Assembly: GCA_024228115.1 (NCBI GenBank)
Contig: JAAETT010000376.1
Location: forward strand, 1-32,700
Reading direction: 5' to 3'
From: a bacterium
GTDB taxonomy: Bacteria > Myxococcota_A > UBA9160 > UBA6930
DNA length: 32,700 nucleotides
Shown: in pieces, positions 1 to 8,755 of the stretch
Layout: the number at the start of each line of letters is the position of its first letter
How positions within the stretch are numbered: position 1 is the first letter of the stretch
Program-made: the position numbers and the translations under genes
Notes under the pieces: generated by a model
The model's database searches: none
What the model saw: only the letters and a program-made list of their open reading frames with translations
What the model was told of the DNA's origin: nothing

Positions 1-44
1 CCGAATAGAGCCTTGAATCAATCGCACTGAAGTGGCCTTGTTGG

Positions 45-2804
45 GTGTCGGTGGAGAAGCCTCGTAACTCCTTCATCTCACACTCGCAGGGCCATTTCAA
101 TGTCCGGCCTTCACCTCAATACGACGGATTGGAGCTAGATCCGCAGCTGGTCTGGCGCGGAAAGGACGATCCGGACTGGTCGGACTTGGTCGTGCAAGGG
201 CCCCCACTCTTCATCCAAGAGAAGGTCCACCCGAAAGTCCTGGTCGACGATCTCGTTCATAGGACCGAGGAAAACGAGGCGGAGATCGCCGCCAAAGAGC
301 CGGAGTTCCAGCCCGATCTGTTCGCCGATTTCAATGGAATATCGGAGGAGGCCGCCAAGACAGAGTTCTACCAGCACGATGCCAATTGGACGAACCGAAT
401 GATACTGGGCGACGGCCTCCAAGTGATGGCTTCGCTGGCAGAGCGAGAGGGTTTGCGGGGAAAGGTGCAGTGCATCTATATCGACCCGCCTTACGGGATC
501 AAGTTCAACTCGAATTTCCAATGGTCGACGACGAGCACAGAAGTCACGGACGGAAAACCCGATCACATCACGCGTGAGCCAGAGCAGGTGAAGGCCTTTC
601 GCGACACGTGGCGCGATGGAATTCACTCCTATTTTTCCTACTTGCGCGACCGCATGACTGTCGCGAGGGATCTCCTTAGTCAATCCGGGTGCCTAGTTCT
701 CCAGATTGGTGATGAGAACGTCCACCGGATCCGCTCGATTCTCGACGAGGTATTCGGTGACGAGAACTTTGTATGCCAAATAACTGTAAAGAAGACGCAT
801 CACCAGGAAGCCAATTTCGTCCCCTCGGTGGCTGACTACTTGGTCGTCTATGCGAAATCTAAGACTCAGCTGAAGTACCGGGCGATTCGGCCCGAGAAAT
901 CGTTGGCCGGAATCGATTTCTCAAAGTTCAACAAGACGCTGGACTCGGAGCTTCGCATTCATCCGATACCTCGGGAGTGGAAGGATGATCCGTCTCTGAT
1001 CCCCGACGACAGGGTGCCCATCCGAACAGACATTACGCTGACGCAGGATGGAGACTCGGGTACTTCTCAAGTGCCATGGAACGTCTTCTCGTCGGAGTAC
1101 TACCCCGGCTCAGGACGGCATTGGCGCACGCACGAGGACGGGAGACGTCGCCTCGCGCGGGCAGGCCGCGTGGCTAAAGGAAAGACGAGACCATTCTACA
1201 TCGAACCGTGGAACGACAAGCCGGCAGCTCCGATCAACAACATCTGGACTACGAGCCTCGCTGGCGCACAGCACAAGGTCTACGTCGTTCAAACGAATAC
1301 GCGAATCGTGCAAAACGTCCTGCTCTCATTCTCCGACCCCGGCGATTTGGTGCTCGACCCAACCTGTGGATCCGGTACGACTGCCTACGTCGCTGAGCAG
1401 TGGGGGCGCCGTTGGATCACGATCGATACCTCTCGTGTGGCGCTCGCTCTTGCAAGGGCTCGTTTGATGGGTGCTCGATATTCCTACTATCTGCTCGCAG
1501 ATAGTCGTGACGGACAGGAGAAAGAGGCAGAGATCGCTCGCGCGTCGGTTTCTGAGGCGCCCACTCGTTGTGATATTCGTCGTGGGTTTGTCTGCGAGCG
1601 GCTGCCGAGTGTGCAGCTCAAGTCCATTGCTAGCAACGGTGAAATTGATGTCATCTGGGAGAAGCACCAGGAGACGTTGGAGCGTCTCCGGGACCAGTTG
1701 AACAAGGCAGTGAAGCAGAAGTGGGAGGAATGGGAGATCCCCCGCGAATCAGAAGGCAAGTGGTCCGGCGACGCCAAGCAACTTCATGCCGAGTGGTGGG
1801 GGGCGCGAGTAGCGCGCCAAGAGGAAATCGACGCTTCCATCGCCGCCAAGGCGGACTTCGAGCACCTCTACGACAAGCCCTACCAAGACAGGTCGAAGGT
1901 GCGCGTCGCCGGTCCCTTCACTGTGGAGAGCGTCTCTCCGCACCGGTCGCTCGATGTTGACGAGAATGACGAGTTGATTGAGCGAGTTCGTGGTTCGGAC
2001 TCGGCGGATGGGCAGACTGCCGACTTCATCTCGATGATTTTGGAGAACCTCAAGATCGCCGGAGTCCAGCAAGCTCACAAGGAGGACAAGATCGAGTTCT
2101 CGAGCGTTATGCCGTGGCCGGGAGATTTGATTGGTGGGGAGGCCCGCTATCAAGAGGGCGTCGATGAGTCGGCGCCCGAGAGGCGCGCAGCGGTTTTCGT
2201 CGGTCCTGAGTTTGGCACGGTTGCAAGACCCGATCTTGTCGCAGCTGCTCGCGAGGCGGGGGATGCCGACTTCGACGTTCTTATTGCGTGCGCCTTCAGC
2301 TACGACGCTCACGCATCCGAGTTCGACAAGCTCGGTCGAATACCGATTCTGAAGGCGCATATGAACGCGGATCTGCATATGGCGGAAGATCTCAAGAGCA
2401 CTGGCAAAGGGAACTTGTTCGTGATCTTCGGCGAGCCGGATATCGACATCCTCTCAGTAGATGATGTGCCTGATCGGATTCAGGTGAGGATCAATGGGGT
2501 AGACGTCTTCCATCCGAATACCGGAGAAGTGCGTAGCGATGGAGCAGAGGGCATAGCCTGCTGGTTCGTAGACACTGACTACAATGAAGAGAGCTTCTTC
2601 GTGCGCCATGCATACTTCCTCGGGGCGAGTGACCCCTACAAGGCGCTCAGGAATACGCTGAAGGCTGAAATCAACGAAGAAGCCTGGGAGTCGCTCCACA
2701 GTGATACATCCCGGACATTCCCCAAGCCGGAGTCTGGCCGGATCGCTGTCAAGGTGATCAACCACCTGGGGGACGAGGTGATGAAGGTCTTCAGGGTCGC
2801 CTAA
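45..2804 (+). CDS. Type III Mod-like adenine-specific DNA methyltransferase (beta class)
   Basis: This 919-residue protein should transfer a methyl group from SAM to an adenine N6 in a specific DNA sequence. The catalytic motif DPPY is at residues 147-150 and the SAM-binding motif TCGSGT at 440-445. That order, catalytic first with a long recognition region (about 250-400) between, is the beta class used by type III Mod subunits. The N-terminal block on APPLF/IQEKVHPK-like text and the long C-terminal half also match long Mod proteins. The start is GTG at 45; the frame is open upstream only to a stop at 6-8. No Res helicase-nuclease follows, so it is either an orphan Mod, has its Res upstream of the window, or serves the downstream ABC-3C genes. 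It leads an apparent five-gene plus-strand array, with 66 bp to the next gene. Confidence 0.88.
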   Translation: MSVEKPRNSFISHSQGHFNVRPSPQYDGLELDPQLVWRGKDDPDWSDLVVQGPPLFIQEKVHPKVLVDDLVHRTEENEAEIAAKEPEFQPDLFADFNGISEEAAKTEFYQHDANWTNRMILGDGLQVMASLAEREGLRGKVQCIYIDPPYGIKFNSNFQWSTTSTEVTDGKPDHITREPEQVKAFRDTWRDGIHSYFSYLRDRMTVARDLLSQSGCLVLQIGDENVHRIRSILDEVFGDENFVCQITVKKTHHQEANFVPSVADYLVVYAKSKTQLKYRAIRPEKSLAGIDFSKFNKTLDSELRIHPIPREWKDDPSLIPDDRVPIRTDITLTQDGDSGTSQVPWNVFSSEYYPGSGRHWRTHEDGRRRLARAGRVAKGKTRPFYIEPWNDKPAAPINNIWTTSLAGAQHKVYVVQTNTRIVQNVLLSFSDPGDLVLDPTCGSGTTAYVAEQWGRRWITIDTSRVALALARARLMGARYSYYLLADSRDGQEKEAEIARASVSEAPTRCDIRRGFVCERLPSVQLKSIASNGEIDVIWEKHQETLERLRDQLNKAVKQKWEEWEIPRESEGKWSGDAKQLHAEWWGARVARQEEIDASIAAKADFEHLYDKPYQDRSKVRVAGPFTVESVSPHRSLDVDENDELIERVRGSDSADGQTADFISMILENLKIAGVQQAHKEDKIEFSSVMPWPGDLIGGEARYQEGVDESAPERRAAVFVGPEFGTVARPDLVAAAREAGDADFDVLIACAFSYDAHASEFDKLGRIPILKAHMNADLHMAEDLKSTGKGNLFVIFGEPDIDILSVDDVPDRIQVRINGVDVFHPNTGEVRSDGAEGIACWFVDTDYNEESFFVRHAYFLGASDPYKALRNTLKAEINEEAWESLHSDTSRTFPKPESGRIAVKVINHLGDEVMKVFRVA

Positions 2805-2870
2805 CGAATGGGAGTCCATCTGAACTAGCTGCTCATGTCCGCAGGTAGTTAGCCGTCGAGGTGCGCAGGC

Positions 2871-4088
2871 GTGGCGAAGTCTGGTAGTCAAAAGTTCTCA
2901 GCGATCGACTCGTCGCTTGGATATTTGTACCAAGTGCGCGCGGCTCTGCTTTGGGCTCTTCGCCGCCAGAAGAGCCAGCCAGACTTCCTTGTCTCAGTAG
3001 AAACCCTCGATGACGTGACTTTCGAGACAGCTGGTGGAGACGCGACTGATTTACTGCAGACGAAACACCACCTGTCGAAGGTGGCTGCCCTCACAGACGC
3101 GAGTGTAGACCTATGGAAGACATTGAGGATCTGGTTTGAGGGACATGCCTCCGGCGAGATTCCTGTCACTGCCAATCTGGTTCTCGTAACAACAGGATCT
3201 GCGCCCAGTGGTTCAGCGGCTTCGCGGCTTCGATGTTCCGGCCGCGATGCCCCCGCGGCTCAGAAGTCGCTGGACACGACAGCAGCGTCTTCCACTAACA
3301 AGGCGAATGCGAAGTGCTACAAGGCCTACCTCGCGGTTCACCCCACTCAACGAGCGTCGTTGCTTGATCGAGTTCTGGTGGTCGATGCTGCAGCAACAAT
3401 CGACGAGTTGGGTGAGGAGCTGCGGCTAGAGGTCTACTGGGCTGCTGGTAAGGAACATCATGGAGCATTCCTTGATCGGCTCGAGGGGTGGTGGTTTCGT
3501 CGAGTGCTCGTTCAACTCGCGAGCCCGACAGGCGAACGAATCGGGGCTGTTGAGCTCGAGGCGCAGATGGCTGACCTCCGCGAGCAGTTCAAGAAGACAG
3601 GGTTGCCAATCGACGACGACCTGTTGGAGTTCACTCTTGATGAAGTGACACACGCTGCGTATCAGGAGAATGTCTTTGTCCGGCAACTTGAGCTGATCAA
3701 GGCGGGAAAAGGGCGTGTGGCCGCCGCGATTAGAGACTACTACCGGGCATATGAGCAGCGTTCTAGATGGCTTCGCGACGATTTGGTCGTTGGCATTGAC
3801 CTCCACAAGTACGAACTGCGCCTGGTCGAGGAATGGGAGCTTGTGTTCGATGCTATGAGGGACGAGTTGGGAGAGGGCGCTACAAGAGCGGCGAAGCAGA
3901 CAGCAGCTCGAGCGGTTCTTCAGTGGGCAGAACAGGCAACGCTGCCGATTCGGGCAGACGTAACGGAGCCATTCGTTTCCCGCGGATCGCTCCATATGCT
4001 CTCCGACGACGTGCGAATTGGCTGGCATCCTGAGTTCCGTGAACTGCTCGCGTCGGTGCTCGGTCAGCAGCAAGGGGCCGCCTCGTGA
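2871..4088 (+). CDS. ABC-3C system effector: DUF4297-like nuclease domain plus ABC-3C C-terminal domain
   Basis: This 405-residue protein has two parts. Residues about 8-65 carry a GYLYQ block, then LDDV, then LLQTKHH, the acidic/QxK pattern of PD-(D/E)XK-type DUF4297 nucleases. The C-terminal 200 residues, ending in a FVSRGSLHML...IGWHPEF signature, look like the C-terminal domain of ABC-three-component (ABC-3C) proteins. By family knowledge, ABC-3C systems are predicted conflict systems in which this protein is the effector controlled by the ATPase. The GTG start at 2871 is preceded by GAGGTG at about 7 nt. The stop overlaps the next gene as GTGA, indicating coupled translation. Residues about 105-145 are poor in recognisable motifs, so a local frame error cannot be excluded. 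Confidence 0.8.
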   Translation: MAKSGSQKFSAIDSSLGYLYQVRAALLWALRRQKSQPDFLVSVETLDDVTFETAGGDATDLLQTKHHLSKVAALTDASVDLWKTLRIWFEGHASGEIPVTANLVLVTTGSAPSGSAASRLRCSGRDAPAAQKSLDTTAASSTNKANAKCYKAYLAVHPTQRASLLDRVLVVDAAATIDELGEELRLEVYWAAGKEHHGAFLDRLEGWWFRRVLVQLASPTGERIGAVELEAQMADLREQFKKTGLPIDDDLLEFTLDEVTHAAYQENVFVRQLELIKAGKGRVAAAIRDYYRAYEQRSRWLRDDLVVGIDLHKYELRLVEEWELVFDAMRDELGEGATRAAKQTAARAVLQWAEQATLPIRADVTEPFVSRGSLHMLSDDVRIGWHPEFRELLASVLGQQQGAAS

Positions 4089-4585
4089 CCTCCTGGGCCG
4101 CGCGGTCGATGGAGGAGAAAGCGCTGCTGAATCCGGCGTTCTGCGCGAATCTGCTTTGGCATGCGTCGCGTGGCCACGAAGAGGAGGATGAGGGCCGGGG
4201 GATGCCAGTTGAGGAGGCGTTCTTGGTTCTTCCTCTGGTTCTTCACCGAGAGACGCGTTCGAGCTTGCCTGCGTCGATTCGCACGAGCCTCGCTGTGTGG
4301 TTGGCACAGAATCCGCTCGCGCGGGGCAGGGTTTCGAGCCGGGCCCGACTGTTGGTCCCCTTCACTCGTGAGGCCATCTTAGTTGGAGGCTCACACCGAC
4401 TTGTCGCCCTGTCGGAGGGGCGGCTGACATCCATATCCACATTGAGCCGTGTCGTCTCTCGTTCGCTCAGGGACGCGAGTGACGAAGTACGCCTGTGCTC
4501 GAAGCGGGCTCGGTTCGTAGGGAGGTGGTTCGCTCGTGCGGGCAACTCGCGGACCGTGTTGGCGCTCGTCGGGGTCCGGCCGTGA
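4085..4585 (+). CDS. ABC-3C system middle component
   Basis: This small protein (166 residues) resembles the 'three component ABC system middle component' family. Visible signature blocks are LLNPAFCANLLWHA near residues 14-27, RGMPVEEAFLVLPLVLH near 38-54 and a LVPFTREAIL block near 89-98. Its role is inferred to be the bridge between the SMC-like ATPase and the nuclease-like effector; no catalytic residues are evident. The GTG start at 4085 lies inside the stop of the upstream gene (GTGA). Its own stop at 4583-4585 overlaps or abuts the ATPase start, so the three ABC-3C genes form one tightly coupled unit. Confidence 0.85.
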   Translation: MTSWAARSMEEKALLNPAFCANLLWHASRGHEEEDEGRGMPVEEAFLVLPLVLHRETRSSLPASIRTSLAVWLAQNPLARGRVSSRARLLVPFTREAILVGGSHRLVALSEGRLTSISTLSRVVSRSLRDASDEVRLCSKRARFVGRWFARAGNSRTVLALVGVRP

Positions 4586-4587
4586 CA

Positions 4588-6531
4588 ATGCAGATCCTAG
4601 ACATAGCGGTCTTCAGTCACGACGGCCGAAGCCGGGTGGTTTCGTTGCGGCCGGGCGAGTTGAACGTGATTACGGGAGCGTCGAAGACTGGGAAATCGGC
4701 ACTTGTCGATATCGTCGACTACTGCTTTGGTGCGAGCGAATGCAGAGTTCCAGAAGGGCCGATCTTGCGGTCGGTTTCATGGTTTGGCCTTCGGCTCCAG
4801 CTCAAAGACGGTCAGTCCTTTATCGCGCGTCGATGTCCCGGCGCGCGGGCAGCCGCGAGCGAAGACTGCTTTGTGGATATCGGCGACGAAGTGCGGGTAC
4901 CGTCCGGAGATGACTTGCGGAGTACCACGAATACGGAAGGGCTAGGCACGCTCCTCACGAGCTGGACCGGGATTGGCGATCATCTCCATGAACCGCCCGA
5001 GGGGCAAACACGCCGCCCACTTAGCGCGAACGTTCGGCACGCACTGCCGCTCTGCTTTCAGCCCCAGGACGAGATCATTCGACGGAATCAGCTCTTTCAT
5101 GGAGCGGCTGACAACTGGGTGGCTCAGGCACTCAAGGATACTCTTCCGTACTTCCTGGGCGCCGTGGATGATGACTATGTCCGAAAGAGAGAGGAGCTGC
5201 GACGACTCCGGGAGCGTCTTCGGGCGATCGATCGCGAGCTCGCTGAGCAGAGGGCAATTCAAGGCGACGGCACTAGCAGGGCGTCTTCTCTCTTGGCTCA
5301 AGCCAGGGACGTTGGGCTAACGACCGTTGTCGCGACTACTTGGGAAGAGCTTGTCCCGGCGCTGCGGGATGTCGGGAGCCGGCCGGTTTCCGACGCGGAG
5401 CTTGAGGCTGGCGAACCGAGCGAGTACCGGCGGCTATCCGAGGAGCGGGCGGGATTGCTGGCCGATCAGCGCGCTCTGAGCGAGGAGATCGGCTCCGCTC
5501 GTGCCTTCGGACGCGACGAAGAGGGCTTTTCGAGAGAAGCGACGGAGCAAAAGGCCAGGTTGGTCTCGATCGGGATTTTCGAAGGCTCTGAGTCAGCACA
5601 TGAGTGCCCGTTGTGCATGCAGCCTCTAGGTGAAGAGGCCATTCCAAGAGTCGAGCAGGTTAGTGAGTCCCTAGCTGAAGTCTCCGCACGACTTGACTCC
5701 GTCACCCGAGGGGCACCGCAGGTCGAGCGTGCGATCGCCGAGCTGGAAACGGGGTTGAGCGGTGTGCGCGTCTCTCTAGGGGCGAATCGCGCTGCGATGG
5801 AAGCGGTTCGGGCTTCGGACGAGCGGCTGCAGCAGGCGCAGGACGAAGCTACGAGACGATCCCATGTTCTGGGCCGAGTGAGCCTGTACTTGGAAAGCCT
5901 GCCGGAACTGCCCGACACAACGGCGCTTGAGAGTCAGTCTGTCGAGCTCCGAAGCCAGTGCGAGGCGCTTGAGGAAGAACTGAGTAGCGACCGGGTAGGC
6001 GAGCGGATCGAGTCAATCACGTCGATTCTTGGGCAGCGGTTGACAGCATGGGCAAGGCATCTGGAGTTGGAGCACTCGCGGTATCCGCTCCGCCTTGACA
6101 TTAAGAAACTGACGATTGTGGCGGATACCCGAAACGGACCCGTGCCTATGGCGCGAATGGGAAGCGGGGAAAACTGGGTCGGGTACCACTTGATCGCTCA
6201 TCTCGGACTTCACGAGTGGTTCGCAGAGGAGGACAGACCGGTTCCGAGGTTCTTGTTCTTGGATCAACCGTCGCAGGTATATTTCCCGCCTGAGCAAGAC
6301 AAGGACGGTTCGATGGAGGCTGTCCCGGACGATGATCGCGTGGCCGTCACGCGGATGTTTCGTTTCATATCCGATGTGGTCGAGGGGCTGGCTCCCCGGT
6401 TCCAGGTGATAGTTACCGAGCACGCGGATATTTCTGAGGACTGGTACCAGAAGTCAATCGTAGAGCGTTGGCGGCAGGGGAATAAGCTCGTCCCTGAGGA
6501 TTGGCCTTCCGACACAGATCTAGAGAAATAG
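4588..6531 (+). CDS. ABC-3C system SMC/Rad50-like ATPase (DUF3732)
   Basis: This 647-residue ABC ATPase begins with a DUF3732-type N-terminus. Walker A is GASKTGKS at residues 30-37. A long charged region, likely coiled coil, follows and is interrupted by a CPLC knuckle (C340, C343), like a Rad50 zinc hook. The ABC signature-like MGSGENW is at 524-530, Walker B FLFLDQPS has D559, and the switch histidine is H612. All core ATPase residues are therefore present. It is expected to sense DNA or a phage state and gate the effector encoded at 2871. The start is ATG 4588, 2 nt after the previous stop. An in-frame GTG at 4582 forms a GTGA overlap with a better-spaced G-rich upstream sequence and would add only two residues. 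Confidence 0.88.
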   Translation: MQILDIAVFSHDGRSRVVSLRPGELNVITGASKTGKSALVDIVDYCFGASECRVPEGPILRSVSWFGLRLQLKDGQSFIARRCPGARAAASEDCFVDIGDEVRVPSGDDLRSTTNTEGLGTLLTSWTGIGDHLHEPPEGQTRRPLSANVRHALPLCFQPQDEIIRRNQLFHGAADNWVAQALKDTLPYFLGAVDDDYVRKREELRRLRERLRAIDRELAEQRAIQGDGTSRASSLLAQARDVGLTTVVATTWEELVPALRDVGSRPVSDAELEAGEPSEYRRLSEERAGLLADQRALSEEIGSARAFGRDEEGFSREATEQKARLVSIGIFEGSESAHECPLCMQPLGEEAIPRVEQVSESLAEVSARLDSVTRGAPQVERAIAELETGLSGVRVSLGANRAAMEAVRASDERLQQAQDEATRRSHVLGRVSLYLESLPELPDTTALESQSVELRSQCEALEEELSSDRVGERIESITSILGQRLTAWARHLELEHSRYPLRLDIKKLTIVADTRNGPVPMARMGSGENWVGYHLIAHLGLHEWFAEEDRPVPRFLFLDQPSQVYFPPEQDKDGSMEAVPDDDRVAVTRMFRFISDVVEGLAPRFQVIVTEHADISEDWYQKSIVERWRQGNKLVPEDWPSDTDLEK

Positions 6532-6547
6532 CGGGTCGAGTGCACTA

Positions 6548-8647
6548 ATGGACCTTCGGATTGCGGATACCTTCACGGAGAGCCTTGCGAAGCTAACGGG
6601 GGAGGAGCAGAAGGCGGTAAAGACCACCGCCTTCGATCTGCAGCTCAATCCGGCGAACCCCGGGATGAAGTTTCATAGGCTCGACCGGGCGAAGGACAAG
6701 GACTTCTGGTCGGTACGGGTCAGTCGAGATATCCGGGTGATTGTCCACAAGACATCCGGAAGCCTGCTCCTGTGCTACGTGGATCACCACGACGCGGCCT
6801 ATCGCTGGGCAGAGCGTCGGAAGCTCGAGCGGCACCCGAAGACTGGCGCGGCCCAGCTCGTAGAGATCAGAGAAACGGTCAGGGAGATTGAGGTTCCGCG
6901 ATACGTCGAGGGGCCGGCGACGGCGGCGCCGAGTGCGCCGAAACCGGTGCTCTTCGAGGGTGTTCTAGACGACGATCTCCTTGGGTACGGCGTACCACCC
7001 GAGTGGCTTGAAGAGGTCCGCGGAGCCACAGAAGACACGATCTTGGAGCTAGCGGACCATCTGCCAGGCGAGGCGGCCGAGGCGTTGCTGGAGCTGGCGA
7101 CGGGAAGCACTCCTGTGCTCCCGGTTCACGCTAGCGACGAGGTGGATCCGTTCGCTCATCCGGATGCGCAGCGGCGCTTCCGGGTGATGACGAACGCGGA
7201 GGAACTCGAGAGGGCGCTCGAGTACCCGTGGGAGAAATGGACCGTCTTTCTCCATCCCGCGCAGCGGGAGCTCGTCGAACGTGCGTACTCTGGTCCCGCC
7301 AGGGTCTCTGGGTCTGCTGGCACAGGCAAGACCATCGTCGCCTTGCACCGCGCGGTCCACCTCGCGCGGGAGCATCCGGAAGCGCGTGTCCTACTCACGA
7401 CATTCTCGGAGATTCTGGCCAACGCGCTCCGGGCGCGCCTCAAGCGGCTGATTGGGAATGAACCTCGGCTGGGCGAGCGGCTGGAAGTCCATTCCATGAG
7501 TGGGATTGGGATGAGGCTCCACGACGCCAACTTCGGTCGAACGAACCTCGCGAGCGAAGAACAAGTGAAGGGTCTGCTCCTTGAGGCCGCGAGCGGGCTG
7601 GAGAACCAGCGGTTCAGCCCCCACTTCCTGTGGATGGAATGGTCAGACGTCGTCGATGCCTGGCAGCTGAGAAGCTGGGAGGACTACCGAGACGTCCGGC
7701 GGCTTGGCCGCAAGACCAGATTGGCGGAGAAGCAACGCGCAGCGCTCTGGACCCTGTTCGAGGGTGTCCGAGCGGCCCTGGACGATCAGGGGCTCCTCAC
7801 CCAGGCGGATGTATTCGGAAGGTTGGCGGAGCAGGTGGGTAAGGCGAAGCATCCTCCCTTCGATTTCGCCGTGGTGGACGAGGCCCAAGACATCGGTGTG
7901 GCCGAGCTTCGCTTCCTTGGGGCTCTCGGCGGCGGCCGGCCTGATAGCGTCTTCTTCGCGGGTGATCTGGGCCAGCGCATCTTCCGCCAGCCGTTCTCGT
8001 GGAAAGCTCTTGGCGTTGAGATCCGGGGGCGCTCGGCGACCCTTCGGATCAACTACCGGACATCGCACCAGATCCGGATGCAGGCGGACAGGCTGCTCGG
8101 TCCGGCCCTCGCGGACGTGGACGGGAACCTGGAGGACCGCCGGGGGACCGTCTCGGTGTTCAACGGGCCCGCCCCGATCATCCAGGTCCTTGGCTCTGCG
8201 GAGCAGGAGCGGGAGGAAGTCAGCTCTCGCTTGCAGGGCTGGCTGGCTGAGGGACTTGAGCCCCACGAGATTGCCGTCTTCGTCCGATCAGATGCGGAGC
8301 TTCCCAGGGCTCAGGCGGCCGTCGATGCACTGGACGTGCCGTCCCAGGTCGTTGGCGACCGGATGGAGACCACGCACGGGAAGCTGTCCATCACGACGAT
8401 GCACTTGGCCAAAGGGCTCGAGTTCCGGGCTGTCGCCGTGATGGCGTGTGACGATGAGATCGTGCCCCTGCAGAGCCGGATTGAGGGGGTCGCGGACGAC
8501 TCGGACCTGGAGGACGTCTACCAGACCGAGCGGCACCTCCTGTACGTCGCGTGCACCCGTGCTCGGGACCATCTGCTCGTGACGGGCGTTGACCCGGCGT
8601 CTGAGTTTCTGGATGACCTTCAGGGAGACGCGGGTCCGGCAGAATGA
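6548..8647 (+). CDS. RelE/ParE-fold domain fused to UvrD-like superfamily 1 helicase
   Basis: The 699 residues split into two modules. Residues about 1-95 look like a RelE/ParE/HigB toxin fold, ending in the typical DHHDAAYRW block. Residues about 235-690 are a UvrD/Rep-type 3'-5' helicase: Walker A GSAGTGKT at 255-262, Walker B DEAQD at 444-448, a GDLGQRIF block, INYRTS, the TTMHLAKGLEF motif V, and motif VI YVACTRARD with Y666, R671 and R673. The helicase core appears catalytically complete. Whether the RelE module cleaves RNA is unknown; it may act as a binding module. The gene starts 16 bp after the ABC-3C ATPase on the same strand and is probably co-transcribed. No antitoxin gene is adjacent, which argues against a simple toxin role. 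Confidence 0.88.
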   Translation: MDLRIADTFTESLAKLTGEEQKAVKTTAFDLQLNPANPGMKFHRLDRAKDKDFWSVRVSRDIRVIVHKTSGSLLLCYVDHHDAAYRWAERRKLERHPKTGAAQLVEIRETVREIEVPRYVEGPATAAPSAPKPVLFEGVLDDDLLGYGVPPEWLEEVRGATEDTILELADHLPGEAAEALLELATGSTPVLPVHASDEVDPFAHPDAQRRFRVMTNAEELERALEYPWEKWTVFLHPAQRELVERAYSGPARVSGSAGTGKTIVALHRAVHLAREHPEARVLLTTFSEILANALRARLKRLIGNEPRLGERLEVHSMSGIGMRLHDANFGRTNLASEEQVKGLLLEAASGLENQRFSPHFLWMEWSDVVDAWQLRSWEDYRDVRRLGRKTRLAEKQRAALWTLFEGVRAALDDQGLLTQADVFGRLAEQVGKAKHPPFDFAVVDEAQDIGVAELRFLGALGGGRPDSVFFAGDLGQRIFRQPFSWKALGVEIRGRSATLRINYRTSHQIRMQADRLLGPALADVDGNLEDRRGTVSVFNGPAPIIQVLGSAEQEREEVSSRLQGWLAEGLEPHEIAVFVRSDAELPRAQAAVDALDVPSQVVGDRMETTHGKLSITTMHLAKGLEFRAVAVMACDDEIVPLQSRIEGVADDSDLEDVYQTERHLLYVACTRARDHLLVTGVDPASEFLDDLQGDAGPAE

Positions 8648-8727
8648 GCCCCTAGAACCCGGGGCCGCTGCGGTTGAAGGGAAGGGTGCTTAGGTCTCCC
8701 GATCTTCCCCACGCAGGCTGAGTGCGA

Positions 8728-8748
8728 TCGGGTCGCCCTTGCGCCCGA
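8728..8748. terminator. Candidate hairpin between convergent operons
   Basis: In the 108-bp gap between the helicase stop and the cap4 stop, TCGGG-(T)-CGC pairs with GCG-CCCGA around a CCTT loop, giving an 8-bp stem with one bulge. No T-run follows on either strand, so this is only a candidate bidirectional terminator. Confidence 0.28.
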
Positions 8749-8755
8749 CCTCGAG

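Noticed and set aside
45-2804. BREX PglX or type I HsdM identity
   Set aside because: PglX and HsdM use NPPY/NPPF with the SAM motif first; here DPPY precedes the SAM motif, as in Mod.
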